Assembly: GCA_963761475.1 (NCBI GenBank)
Contig: CAVXGT010000002.1
Location: 62,001-126,000, forward strand
Source of the DNA: Ga0077555 sp963761475
GTDB lineage: Bacteria; Pseudomonadota; Alphaproteobacteria; Rhizobiales; Hyphomicrobiaceae
Direction: 5' to 3'
Length of the DNA stretch: 64,000 nucleotides
The translations under genes were made by a program, and so were the position numbers. Under the pieces are notes generated by a model. It saw only the letters and a list, made by a program, of their open reading frames with translations. It ran no database searches and was not told the origin of the DNA. Position 1 is the stretch's first letter. Each line of letters starts with the position of its first letter. This document shows, in pieces, positions 28,845 to 37,212 of the stretch.

Positions 28845-30134
28845 CTATACCTCCAGCCGGGCACGGCGGATGAGCGGGCGGGCGAACAGCTCGGCCAGGT
28901 CGCCGGCCTGCTCGTAGCCCTGCACCGGGGTGAACACCAGTTCGATCGACCACTTGGTGGCGAAGCCTTCGGCCTCCAGCGGGTTGGCAAGGCCAAGACC
29001 GCAGACCACAAGGTCGGGCCTTGCGGCGCGGCAGCGGTCAAGCTGCTGGTCCACGTCCTGGCCTTCCGACAGCTGGGTGCCGGGCGGCAGCAGGGCCAGC
29101 TCTGCGCCCATGTGGTGGCGGTGCAGGAAGGGCGTGCCCACCTCGACCAGCCGCATGCCTGCCTCACGGGCCAGGAAGCGCGCCATCGGCGGCTCCAGCT
29201 GTGAATCCGGAAACAGGAACAAGCTCTTGTTTTCAAGATGTTTCTTGTAGAGGCCAACGGCCTTGCGGGCGCGCTCGCGGCCGGGCGCCGTGACCTTGTC
29301 GAAGGTGGCCTGCGGTACGTCCCAGGCATGGGCGGCGGCCTGCAGCCAGCCGGTGGTGCCTTCCTCGCCGAGCGGGAAGGGAGCCGGCAGGATCTCGCAA
29401 CCGCGTTCTTCCAGCAGCCGCGCCGTGTCGGCCAGGAACGGCTGGGCCAGCAACACCTTCGTACCCGGGCCAAGTGGCGGCAGGGACTGCAAATCGCGCG
29501 CCGGCAGGAAGCCGACGGGGCCGATGCCGAGCGCCTCGAACAGGCGGCGGAACTGGTCTTCCACCACGTCGGCAAGCGTACCGGCAATCAGTAACCTGGG
29601 CGTTGCGTCAGCTGCGACCGGGCATTCCGGCACCAGTGAGGCGAGGCAGGCGTCTTCGCCCTGGGTAAACGTGGTCTCGATGCCGGAGCCAGAATAGTTC
29701 AGCACCCGCACCCGGGGGCTGTGGGTGACGGACAGCCGCTGGGCGGCGCGCGACAGGTCCAGCTTGATCACTTCCGACGGGCACGACCCGACGAGGAACA
29801 GCATGCGGATTTCCGGCCGCCGATCGAGCAGCCGGGCGACGACGCGGTCCAGTTCGTCATTAGCGTCGGCAAGGCCAGCCAGGTCGCGTTCGTCGATGAT
29901 GGCTGTGGCGAATCTCGGCTCGGCGAAAATCATCACGCCGGCCGCCGACTGCATGAGATGTGCACAGGTTCTTGAGCCGACCACGAGGAAAAAGGCGTCC
30001 TGGATCTTGCGGTGCAGCCAGACGATTCCCGTCAAACCGCAGAACACCTCGCGCTGGCCACGCTGCCGGATGATCTCGGGTTCGGGGCATGCGGGGGCCT
30101 GGCTGGACGGCCTGTTGCTGGAGAACACGTTCAT
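28845..30134 (-). CDS. bchN: Light-independent protochlorophyllide reductase subunit BchN
   Basis: A 429-residue NifD-like subunit that binds protochlorophyllide with BchB. The ATG at 30,134 overlaps the bchF stop (ATGA), and the sequence EIIRQRGQREVFCGLTGIVW then follows at the usual distance, so the longer upstream frame is not used. The cluster cysteines lie in REVFCGLTGIVWLH, VGSRTCAHLMQSAAGVMIF and FLVGSCPSEVIKLDL. The later GQDVDQQLDRCRAARPDLVV and GFATKWSIELVFTPVQGYEQ blocks are also family-typical. It is expressed from the bchF promoter as part of the oxygen-repressed bacteriochlorophyll operon. Confidence 0.96.
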   Translation of the reverse strand: MNVFSSNRPSSQAPACPEPEIIRQRGQREVFCGLTGIVWLHRKIQDAFFLVVGSRTCAHLMQSAAGVMIFAEPRFATAIIDERDLAGLADANDELDRVVARLLDRRPEIRMLFLVGSCPSEVIKLDLSRAAQRLSVTHSPRVRVLNYSGSGIETTFTQGEDACLASLVPECPVAADATPRLLIAGTLADVVEDQFRRLFEALGIGPVGFLPARDLQSLPPLGPGTKVLLAQPFLADTARLLEERGCEILPAPFPLGEEGTTGWLQAAAHAWDVPQATFDKVTAPGRERARKAVGLYKKHLENKSLFLFPDSQLEPPMARFLAREAGMRLVEVGTPFLHRHHMGAELALLPPGTQLSEGQDVDQQLDRCRAARPDLVVCGLGLANPLEAEGFATKWSIELVFTPVQGYEQAGDLAELFARPLIRRARLEV

Positions 30135-30649
30135 GCGCGCACCCCGTTTTCCGGCGGCAATGCGGCGGTCTGGCCGGCCTGCAACCTGGCCATGCGCAGC
30201 TTGTACAGGAACTGGGCTGCATTGATGACGTAGGCGGCATAGGCGGCCAATGCGATGAACATCTGCAGGCGAGCATCGCCCCAGTTCCACAGCCAGGCCG
30301 CGAGGTAGGCGGTGTGCAGCGCGATGACCAGCATCGACACCATGTCTTCCCAGAAAAAAGCCTCTGCAAACAGGTACTTGCCGAAAACCACCTTCTCCCA
30401 GATGGCGCCTGTGACCATGATCATGTAGAGCACCAGCGCCTTTATAATGACGGAGGCGGTGGCAGCCTCCAGCCCGGCGCCGGTCAGCAGGTAGCGCAGC
30501 ACCAGCACCAGCGACACCAGAAACACGAGGAATTGCAGCGGGGCGAGAATGCCCTGAACCAGGGTCCATGGGCTTGCGTCACGGCGGCGGCGCTGCTCCG
30601 GGGTGTAAAGCCCGCTGCCCTGTGTTGCTGTTGCCCGGTGGGTATCCAT
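30131..30649 (-). CDS. bchF: 3-vinyl bacteriochlorophyllide hydratase BchF
   Basis: A 172-residue membrane protein that hydrates the 3-vinyl group of the (bacterio)chlorophyllide, on the route to bacteriochlorophyll a. LYTPEQRRRRDASPWTLVQ precedes a first membrane helix (LAPLQFLVFLVSLVLVLRYL). The central VTGAIWEKVVFGKYLFAEAF, FFWEDMVSMLVIALHTAYL and the final INAAQFLYKLRMARLQAG are all family-typical. It is the first gene of the minus-strand bchFNBHL operon and is divergent from ppaA across a 336-base regulatory region. Confidence 0.95.
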   Translation of the reverse strand: MDTHRATATQGSGLYTPEQRRRRDASPWTLVQGILAPLQFLVFLVSLVLVLRYLLTGAGLEAATASVIIKALVLYMIMVTGAIWEKVVFGKYLFAEAFFWEDMVSMLVIALHTAYLAAWLWNWGDARLQMFIALAAYAAYVINAAQFLYKLRMARLQAGQTAALPPENGVRA

Positions 30650-30710
30650 TGTTTGTCCTGCCCGCCTTCCGCGTTCCGGGCCGCTATTGGCCTGACCGGA
30701 ATTTGAGCAG

Positions 30711-30740
30711 AGTTTAGCGTCAGCGATTTGAAAGTGTCAA
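30711..30740 (-). promoter_or_regulatory. Probable sigma70-type promoter of the bchF operon
   Basis: Read on the minus strand, TTGACA (30,740-30,735) is followed 18 bases later by TAAACT (30,716-30,711), about 60 bases upstream of the bchF start. The -35 element falls inside the PpsR-type palindrome at 30,735-30,752, as expected for repression by blocking polymerase. The boxes were picked by eye, not mapped. Confidence 0.5.
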
Positions 30741-30768
30741 CATAAGTTGACGTACAATATATTTTACA
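30735..30768. promoter_or_regulatory. PpsR/CrtJ-type binding sites between bchF and ppaA
   Basis: TGTCAACATAAGTTGACG at 30,735-30,752 fits the PpsR motif TGT-N12-ACA except for its last base and has strong dyad symmetry. A second match, CGT-N12-ACA at 30,751-30,768, overlaps it by two bases. The repressor gene ppsR lies just downstream on the other side, so this intergenic region probably controls both the bchF operon and possibly the ppaA-ppsR side. Confidence 0.6.
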
Positions 30769-30985
30769 TTCGCGTCGTGGCGTGCCTATACTGACCGCAC
30801 GCTGAGCCGGGCAGTGCGGCGAAAGCGTGGGAATGATGGACGCAAGGGAAATTCAACCCGCTCTGCCAACCGGAAGGTCCAGCAAAGGCAGGTTGATTTT
30901 TCTGTTCCCAGGCTGAAGAGTGCTCCAAGCACCACGTCCGCTTTTCCGGAGGTGTCTCTGCGCGCCCTGAAGCAAAGGACACGGC

Positions 30986-31855
30986 ATGTCCATTATCGAA
31001 GACGATCCCGGCCTGAGCCGGCGGCCTGTCAGGGCTGGGCGGATGCAGGCAGGTTCAGGCAAGGGGAGCATGATTGCTTCCATCTTGGAGGGCGACGTCA
31101 TTCCAGGTCTGTTGCGAAATTACGCTGCCTCGATGCCGGTCCACGCTGGCTCCGGACCACGCGGCGATTCCTTTGACTCCGAAGCGCTGATGCTGAGCGA
31201 ATCATTGCTTGGCTGGCGGGCTGATGCGCCACAGCGCATAATGGAGGACCTTCGCGGGCGCGGCGGCAACGGCGCAAGGTTTGCGGAAGCCGTGCTCGGC
31301 GAGGCGGCCCGCCGACTTGGAGAGATGTGGGTAGAGGATCGCTGCAGCTTTTTCCAGGTCTCGCTGGCCATGTCCGAACTGCAGTCGCTGTTGAGGGCGG
31401 GCAGGCCGGAAACCGCCGGCATTGGCGCTGCGCCGGCGGGCAGCCTGAGCGGCAAGGTGGTTCTGGCCACGGCGCCCGGAGAACAGCACTCATTCGGCGT
31501 CAGCGTTCTCGAGGTCGCATTTGCCGAGGCAGGCTGGGCGACCACCACGATGGTCGGGCAGCCGTTTTCGGCGCTGTCCCAGCTGCTTGGGCAGGCATCT
31601 TTCGATGTGGTTGCGTTGTCGTGCAGTTGCAGCGGGTTGCTCGACGGATTGAAATCAGCTATCGGAACCTTGCGCCGGGCTTCCCTCAATCCGCACGTCA
31701 AGGTCCTTGTTGGCGGACATCTGGAATCTCAGGTACAGTGCTTTGCGGAACGCGTCGGGGCGGACACCAGTGCGGGTGACATTGAAAGTGCACTGGAAGC
31801 CGCCAACAGCCTTTTGGCTCAACCCCGAGAGCCCGCCCATGAACAGGCGCGGTAA
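30986..31855 (+). CDS. ppaA: PpaA/AerR-type corrinoid antirepressor of photosynthesis genes
   Basis: A 289-residue regulator with a C-terminal B12-binding (SCHIC-type) domain. The domain has ATAPGEQHSFGVSVLEVAFA, where the His could be the cobalamin contact. It continues with TTMVGQPFSALSQLLGQASF, DVVALSCSCSGLLDGLKSAI and VKVLVGGHLESQV. In Rhodobacter, AerR/PpaA binds cobalamin in a light-dependent way and relieves repression by CrtJ/PpsR. The gene lies directly before ppsR (22 bases), as in other purple bacteria. The start has AAGGACA just upstream. The N-terminal ~60 residues are poorly conserved. Confidence 0.88.
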   Translation: MSIIEDDPGLSRRPVRAGRMQAGSGKGSMIASILEGDVIPGLLRNYAASMPVHAGSGPRGDSFDSEALMLSESLLGWRADAPQRIMEDLRGRGGNGARFAEAVLGEAARRLGEMWVEDRCSFFQVSLAMSELQSLLRAGRPETAGIGAAPAGSLSGKVVLATAPGEQHSFGVSVLEVAFAEAGWATTTMVGQPFSALSQLLGQASFDVVALSCSCSGLLDGLKSAIGTLRRASLNPHVKVLVGGHLESQVQCFAERVGADTSAGDIESALEAANSLLAQPREPAHEQAR

Positions 31856-31877
31856 TAATGACAACTACAGTCTGAGC

Positions 31878-33335
31878 ATGGACAAGAAACTGCCAGAACG
31901 GGAAGATTTCAGGGTGCCGCATCGGCAGTTCGATGCGGCCTTGAACACGTTCCGGGGGCTCGAGCCCAAGGCTGCAGCCGGGCTGGCATTGGCCGCGGCC
32001 GATATTGCGCTGGTGATCGATGCCGAGGGCGTGATTGCCGACGTGGCGTTTCATGACGCGTCTTTTGGAGATGAGGGCGTAGGCAGCTGGATCGGCCGGC
32101 CCTGGTCGGAAACGGTGACGGTTGAAAGCAGGTCCAAGGTCGATGCGCTGATGAGCGAGGCTCGCGCCGGCCAGTTTGCGCGCAAGCGCGAGGTCAACCA
32201 CATTCGCAGCTCCATGGACGATCTGCCGATTCGCTATGCCGCGGTGCCTCTGGGCAAGCGGGGCGAGGTTCTGGCGGTCGGCATGGACTTGCGTCCGGTT
32301 GCCGAGCAGCAACAGCAATTGATCAATGCCCAGCAGATGATGGAGCGCGAGTACGCCAAGCTGCGGCAGGCGGAAGCGCGCTACCGGCTGTTGTTCCGGC
32401 TGGCGTCAGAAGCAGTGCTGGTGGTTGATGCCGGGCGGGAAACCGTCGTCGACGCAAATCCCACCTGTGTCGACATGCTAGGCCGGCCGATAAACCAGAT
32501 TGCCGATCACAAGCTTGCAACATTGTTCGACAAGAGCGCCTGGACCGAGTTGTCCGACCTTCTGGCAACTGTGCGCTCCGGCGCCAATGCCGGCGAGGTC
32601 ACGCTGAAGCTGCTTGATGGCAAGCTGGTCCGGGTGGCGGCTTCGTTGTTCCGGCAGGAGGGCATCTCGCAGATGCTCATCCGGCTGGCGCCCAAGGCGG
32701 ATGTCGATGGCCGCGGGCCTGCCGGCAAGAGCAGCGGCAACATCATCGCCGCTGTCGAGGCATTGCCTGATGCGTTCGTCGTCACTGACGAGAATGGCGT
32801 GATTCTGGTTGCCAATCCTGCATTCTGTGATCTGGCGGGGGTGGTAAGCCTGTCGCAGTTGGAGGGCCGCAAGCTGGAAAGCTGGCTTGGCCGGACATCG
32901 GTGGATGTGGGGCTGATACTGACCAATGTGCGTGAGCACGGATCGGTCCGGAATTTCGCAACCGTGGTGCGGGACGACATCGGCGCTGAAGAACGGGTTG
33001 TTCTGTCGGCTGCTGCCTCGCCTGAGCCGGGTGCGCCCTGCATCGGCTTCCTGTTGCGCCGGTCGGCCTCGGCTAGCGTTACCGGCACCGGCGTGGTATC
33101 GCCGATGATGCGGTCAGCCAACCAGCTGACCGAACTCGTCGGACGCGTGCCGATGAAGGAACTGGTGCGCGAAACCACCGACATGATCGAGAAGATGTGC
33201 ATCGAGGCAGCGCTTGAGCTGACCGGCAACAACCGCGCGTCCGCTGCCGATCTGCTCGGCCTGTCGCGGCAGAGTTTCTATATCAAGCTGCGCCGGCACG
33301 GCCTGCTCGACGGTGACAATGACGACACTGCCTGA
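31878..33335 (+). CDS. ppsR: Redox-responsive photosynthesis repressor PpsR/CrtJ
   Basis: A 485-residue transcription factor with three PAS-like regions (about 25-140, 170-275 and 295-400). A Q-linker helix (AEQQQQLINAQQMMEREYAK) lies between the first two. A Fis-type helix-turn-helix closes the protein (LTGNNRASAADLLGLSRQSF then YIKLRRHGLL). The redox-sensitive Cys that precedes the HTH in Rhodobacter (C420/C424) is present in MCIEAALELTGNNR. Under oxygen or high light the protein binds paired TGT-N12-ACA sites and represses bch, crt and puc genes. Such sites are visible before bchF and bchG. I chose the ATG at 31,878; an upstream ATG at 31,839 would overlap ppaA. Confidence 0.92.
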   Translation: MDKKLPEREDFRVPHRQFDAALNTFRGLEPKAAAGLALAAADIALVIDAEGVIADVAFHDASFGDEGVGSWIGRPWSETVTVESRSKVDALMSEARAGQFARKREVNHIRSSMDDLPIRYAAVPLGKRGEVLAVGMDLRPVAEQQQQLINAQQMMEREYAKLRQAEARYRLLFRLASEAVLVVDAGRETVVDANPTCVDMLGRPINQIADHKLATLFDKSAWTELSDLLATVRSGANAGEVTLKLLDGKLVRVAASLFRQEGISQMLIRLAPKADVDGRGPAGKSSGNIIAAVEALPDAFVVTDENGVILVANPAFCDLAGVVSLSQLEGRKLESWLGRTSVDVGLILTNVREHGSVRNFATVVRDDIGAEERVVLSAAASPEPGAPCIGFLLRRSASASVTGTGVVSPMMRSANQLTELVGRVPMKELVRETTDMIEKMCIEAALELTGNNRASAADLLGLSRQSFYIKLRRHGLLDGDNDDTA

Positions 33336-33356
33336 CGTGCGTTTGCGGACGTCATG

Positions 33357-33399
33357 TGTCATTCAAAACTTACATTAATTCCGTCAATCTAGATTGACA
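33357..33399. promoter_or_regulatory. Tandem PpsR/CrtJ boxes upstream of bchG
   Basis: Site 1 at 33,357-33,374 is TGT-N12-ACA exactly. Site 2 at 33,382-33,399 is CGTCAATCTAGATTGACA, with a perfect internal dyad and one mismatch. The two are separated by 7 bases, the spacing known for cooperative CrtJ binding. They end about 28 bases before the bchG ATG, so they should cover its promoter. Confidence 0.75.
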
Positions 33400-33427
33400 C
33401 TTTTGTGGTCCGCCGATACCGTAAGGC

Positions 33428-34339
33428 ATGTCAAAGTCTGCGGTCATCTCCAGTTCGCGCGGGTATCCGGACCCGCTGTCCGTCATTGAACTGTTGAAGC
33501 CGATCACCTGGTTCGCCCCGATGTGGGCGCTGGGGTGCGGCGTGGTTTCCTCGGGCGTCTCCATCCAGAACAACTGGCTCATTGTTGCCGGCGCCATCGT
33601 GCTTGCCGGACCGATGGTTTGCGGCACCAGCCAGGCCGTAAACGATTGGTTTGACAGGCACGTTGACGCCATCAACGAGCCCGGCCGCCCCATCCCCTCC
33701 GGGCGCGTGCCGGGCCGTTGGGCGCTCTATATCGCGATTGTGTGGACCGGGCTGTCGCTGCTGCTGGCGGCGGCACTGGGCATCTGGGTGCTTTGGGCAG
33801 CCGTGTTCGGCCTGGTGCTGGCATGGGCCTACAGTGCGCCTCCGCCCCGGCTCAAGAAGAACGGCTGGTGGGGCAACGGCGCGGTTGGCCTGTGCTACGA
33901 GGGATTGCCGTGGTTTACCGGGGCTGCCGCCCTGCAAGGCGCGCTGCCGGACTGGCGCATCATCTCGCTTGCCGTTCTCTACAGCATCGGTGCGCATGGC
34001 ATCATGACGCTCAACGATTTCAAGTCGGTGGAAGGCGACCGGCAACTTGGCCTGCGCTCGCTGCCGGCGCGCTACGGCATCGGGCCGGCGGCGAAGCTCG
34101 CCTGCTGGGTGATGGCGCTGCCGCAGGTGGTTGTCATCGGCCTGCTGCTCTCGTGGGGTCAGACTGTTCATGCAGGCATCGTGACGGTGTTGCTGGCAGC
34201 CCAACTGGTGCTGATGCGGCGCTTGCTCCAGGACCCGGAAGGCAAGGCCGCCTGGTACAACGCCACCGGCACGACACTTTACGTACTCGGGATGCTGGCA
34301 GCAGCGTTTGCCGTGCGTGCGCTTCAAGCGGGGGTCTAG
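33428..34339 (+). CDS. bchG: Bacteriochlorophyll synthase BchG (geranylgeranyl transferase)
   Basis: A 303-residue polytopic UbiA-family prenyltransferase that attaches the geranylgeranyl or phytyl tail to bacteriochlorophyllide a. The first Asp-rich motif is in CGTSQAVNDWFDRHVDAINE, followed by PGRPIPSGRVPGRWAL. The second is MTLNDFKSVEGDRQLGLRSL. LAWAYSAPPPRLKKNGWWGN and LCYEGLPWFTGAAAL are typical of the BchG branch rather than UbiA proper. About eight membrane helices are evident. It leads an operon with the pucC-type gene (3 bases away) and bchP, under the PpsR boxes just upstream. Confidence 0.96.
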   Translation: MSKSAVISSSRGYPDPLSVIELLKPITWFAPMWALGCGVVSSGVSIQNNWLIVAGAIVLAGPMVCGTSQAVNDWFDRHVDAINEPGRPIPSGRVPGRWALYIAIVWTGLSLLLAAALGIWVLWAAVFGLVLAWAYSAPPPRLKKNGWWGNGAVGLCYEGLPWFTGAAALQGALPDWRIISLAVLYSIGAHGIMTLNDFKSVEGDRQLGLRSLPARYGIGPAAKLACWVMALPQVVVIGLLLSWGQTVHAGIVTVLLAAQLVLMRRLLQDPEGKAAWYNATGTTLYVLGMLAAAFAVRALQAGV

Positions 34340-34342
34340 ATC

Positions 34343-35692
34343 ATGGCGGGCACATCTGTATCGACGCTCGGCTGGCTCGGCATCATCCGGCTAGGGTTGG
34401 TGCAGACGGCGCTTGGCGCCATCGTGGTGCTGACCACTTCGACGCTGAACCGGGTCATGGTGGTCGAGCTTGCCTTGCCAGCGATGTTGCCGGGCGTGCT
34501 GGTGGGCGTGCACTACGCCGTGCAGATGGCGCGGCCGCGCTTCGGTCACGGCTCCGACGTGGGTGGCATGCGGACCCGCTGGATCATCGGCGGCATGGCG
34601 CTGCTGGCCTTCTCGGGCAGCCTCGCTGCTGCTGCCACGGCGCTTGTCGCGATCAACCAGGCTGCGGGCATTGCATTGAATTTCCTCGCCTTCCTGTTGA
34701 TTGGAGCAGGTGTGGGTGCAGCCGGTACCTCGCTGCTGGCATTGCTGGCTTCGCGGGTTGCGCCTGAGCGGCGGGCGGCGGCGGCCACCATCGTCTGGCT
34801 GATGATGATCTTCGGCATGGCCGCCACGGCAGGCATTGCCGGATCGCTGCTTGATCCATTCTCCACGGCGCGGCTGGTTGCCGTGTCGTCGAGCGTCTCG
34901 GGGCTGGCGCTGCTCCTGACCATCGTGGCGGTGTGGGGCGTCGAGGCGCGGTTTGCCGAGACCACCAGAGAGGCGAGGGCCGCTTCAACCGATTTCCGCG
35001 CCGCACTTGCCGAGGTCTGGGCCGATGACCGGGCGCGGCGGTTCTCGATCTTCGTATTCATTTCGATGCTCGCCTATAGCGGTCAGGACCTGGTGCTGGA
35101 GCCCTATGCGGGACATGTGTTCGGCCTGACGCCGGGCGAATCCACCAGCCTTGCCGGTATCCAGCATGGCGGTGTTTTCGCCGGTATGGTGCTCGTCGCC
35201 ATCACCAGTACAACCTTGCGCGTCGTGCGGGCGGTGCCGCTGCAATGGTGGGCGGTAGGTGGTTGCGCGGTTTCGGCGCTGGCACTGTTGGGGCTGGTGG
35301 CCGGGGGCTATGTGGGCCCCGGCTGGCCACTGAAGGCCAATGTGGTGCTGCTGGGCGTTGCAAACGGCGCATTCGCGGTTGCCGCCATCGGCTCGATGAT
35401 GGCGCTGGCGGGTTCTGCCGGTCCCCGCAAGGAAGGTATCCGCATGGGCGTGTGGGGCGCGGCGCAGGCCGTTGCCTTCGGGCTTGGCGGCTTCCTTGGC
35501 ACCGTTGCTGTCGACATCACACGGTATTTCACCGGCTCACCCTTGCAGGCCTATGTGCTGGTGTTCGCTGCAGAGGCCATCTTGTTCATCTGGTCAGCCA
35601 AGCTTGCCGCCGGCATTGTCGGCGCCCGCTGCCCGGTTGCCGCGGGCGAGACCCGCAATCTTCCATCCTCCAACCCGGAGCCCGTATCATGA
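34343..35692 (+). CDS. PucC-family (BCH2-type) membrane protein
   Basis: A 449-residue protein with about twelve membrane helices, belonging to the PucC/LhaA/BCH2 branch of the major facilitator fold. Landmarks are LSTLNRVMVVELALPAMLPG-like sequence near residue 33, VHYAVQMARPRFGHGSDVGG, and QDLVLEPYAGHVFGLTPGES in the second half. Relatives are thought to move or insert bacteriochlorophyll for light-harvesting complex assembly. The place between bchG and bchP matches the ORF428 gene of Rhodobacter, so its role may be pigment delivery linked to esterification. Its stop overlaps the bchP start (ATGA). Confidence 0.9.
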   Translation: MAGTSVSTLGWLGIIRLGLVQTALGAIVVLTTSTLNRVMVVELALPAMLPGVLVGVHYAVQMARPRFGHGSDVGGMRTRWIIGGMALLAFSGSLAAAATALVAINQAAGIALNFLAFLLIGAGVGAAGTSLLALLASRVAPERRAAAATIVWLMMIFGMAATAGIAGSLLDPFSTARLVAVSSSVSGLALLLTIVAVWGVEARFAETTREARAASTDFRAALAEVWADDRARRFSIFVFISMLAYSGQDLVLEPYAGHVFGLTPGESTSLAGIQHGGVFAGMVLVAITSTTLRVVRAVPLQWWAVGGCAVSALALLGLVAGGYVGPGWPLKANVVLLGVANGAFAVAAIGSMMALAGSAGPRKEGIRMGVWGAAQAVAFGLGGFLGTVAVDITRYFTGSPLQAYVLVFAAEAILFIWSAKLAAGIVGARCPVAAGETRNLPSSNPEPVS

Positions 35693-36927
35693 GTACTTCC
35701 AGTTCCAACCAACGTGTGCATGACGTCATTGTTGTAGGTGGCGGACCGTGCGGTGCAACGGCTGCCAATGATCTCGCCTTGAAGGGGCTGGACGTGGTGC
35801 TGCTTGACAAGGCAGGGCGCATCAAACCCTGCGGCGGGGCCATTCCGCCGCGCTGCATCCGCGATTTCGACATTCCCGATCACCTGCTGGTGGCCAGGAT
35901 CTCGTCGGCGCGCATGGTATCCCCGTCCGAACGCGCCGTGGACATGCCGATCGATGGCGGTTTCGTGGGGATGGTGGACCGGGAGGACTTCGACGAGTGG
36001 CTCCGGGCGCGGGCGGCCCGCAATGGCGCTGAACGCATCTGCGGCGTATTCAAGGAACTGAATTACCACGCCGACTGCACCATCGCGATGCGCATCGAGC
36101 GCAAGGGCCGCATGGCAGATGAAACCATCCATGCCCGGGCGGTTATCGGCGCCGACGGCGCGCGTTCGGCCGTTGCCCGGCAAACGGTGCCCGGCGCTGA
36201 CAAGATCCCGTGCGTGTTTGCCTATCACGAGATCATCGCTTCCCCGGCAGAGGTGGGCGACGCGTTCGACCCGGCCCGTTGTGACGTCTATTACCAGGGC
36301 AAGCTGTCGCCCGATTTCTATGCCTGGGTCTTTCCGCACGGAAACAGCACCAGTATTGGCGTAGGCAGTGCTCAAAAGGGCTTCTCGTTGCGTGGTGCCG
36401 TTGCCGACCTGCGCAAGGCGACCGGTACCGACACCTGCGAACTGGTGCGAGGGGAGGGTGCGCCCATCCCGCTCAAGCCCCTGAAGCGCTGGGACGACGG
36501 GCGCGGCGTGGTGGTGGCGGGCGATGCCGCAGGCATCGTGGCGCCGGCGTCGGGCGAGGGCATCTACTATGCCATGGCAGGCGGGCGTGACGCCGCGTTC
36601 GCGGTCGAGACCTTCCTCGAAACCGGTAAGGCCTCGGCGCTGGCGCTGGCGCGCAAGCGGTTCATGAAGGCGCACGGCCGGGTGTTCTGGGTGCTCGGCA
36701 TGATGCAAAAGTTCTGGTACTCCAGCGACAAGCGGCGCGAGCGCTTTGTCAGCATGTGCGCCGATCCGGACGTGCAGCGGCTGACCTGGGAAGCCTACAT
36801 GAACAAGAAGCTGGTGCGCGGCAACCCGATGGCGCATGTGCGCATCTTCCTGAAGGACACCGCCCACCTGCTGGGGCTCACCCCCGCCGTGCCGGATGAG
36901 CAGCGCAAGGCCAAGACGCTGCAATGA
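35689..36927 (+). CDS. bchP: Geranylgeranyl reductase BchP
   Basis: A 412-residue FAD-dependent reductase that saturates three double bonds of the geranylgeranyl tail to give phytylated bacteriochlorophyll. The Rossmann start DVIVVGGGPCGATAANDLAL is followed by the family motif AGRIKPCGGAIPPRCIRDFD. The second FAD block is VVVAGDAAGIVAPASGEGIY, and the C-terminal half has FMKAHGRVFWVLGMMQKFWY. The start was set at the ATG overlapping the pucC-type stop; a longer open frame upstream runs inside that gene. Last pigment gene of the bchG operon. Confidence 0.95.
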   Translation: MSTSSSNQRVHDVIVVGGGPCGATAANDLALKGLDVVLLDKAGRIKPCGGAIPPRCIRDFDIPDHLLVARISSARMVSPSERAVDMPIDGGFVGMVDREDFDEWLRARAARNGAERICGVFKELNYHADCTIAMRIERKGRMADETIHARAVIGADGARSAVARQTVPGADKIPCVFAYHEIIASPAEVGDAFDPARCDVYYQGKLSPDFYAWVFPHGNSTSIGVGSAQKGFSLRGAVADLRKATGTDTCELVRGEGAPIPLKPLKRWDDGRGVVVAGDAAGIVAPASGEGIYYAMAGGRDAAFAVETFLETGKASALALARKRFMKAHGRVFWVLGMMQKFWYSSDKRRERFVSMCADPDVQRLTWEAYMNKKLVRGNPMAHVRIFLKDTAHLLGLTPAVPDEQRKAKTLQ

Positions 36928-37202
36928 CTGGCTGGCTTGCCGGGCTGTTTGACTCGGGGCGGATCATCGACATCATCCTGGCGCTGATGGCGCTGGAAAC
37001 CGTCGCCCTGCTGGCGTTTTACCGGGTGACGGGCAGGGGCGTGGCGCCTCGGGCGCTGTTGCCGTTCATGATGGCCGGCGTTTGCCTGATGCTGGCGCTC
37101 AAGGCGGCGCTCACCGGCGGCAGCTGGCAGGCCGTTGCCGGCCTGCTGTCGCTGGCGTTCGTCGCCCACCTTGCCGATATCGCCCTTCGCTGGCGGGGCT
37201 AG
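36924..37202 (+). CDS. Small membrane protein coupled to bchP, function unknown
   Basis: A 92-residue hydrophobic protein with three predicted membrane helices: IIDIILALMALETVALLAFY, LLPFMMAGVCLMLALKAAL and AVAGLLSLAFVAHLADIAL. Its ATG overlaps the bchP stop (ATGA), so it is almost certainly co-translated with bchP from the bchG promoter. I do not recognise the family. Its place suggests a minor role in pigment or photosystem assembly, but nothing in the sequence proves this. It is convergent with znuA, ten bases away. Confidence 0.75.
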   Translation: MTGWLAGLFDSGRIIDIILALMALETVALLAFYRVTGRGVAPRALLPFMMAGVCLMLALKAALTGGSWQAVAGLLSLAFVAHLADIALRWRG

Positions 37203-37212
37203 CCGCCGCGGA

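Noticed and set aside
22850..37202. Natural transfer of a photosynthesis cluster into a planctomycete
   Set aside because: The right side keeps ordinary alphaproteobacterial genes for 27 kb past the pigment genes and shows no mobile element at the joint; the joint falls in the last codons of bchL. Not excluded, but not preferred.
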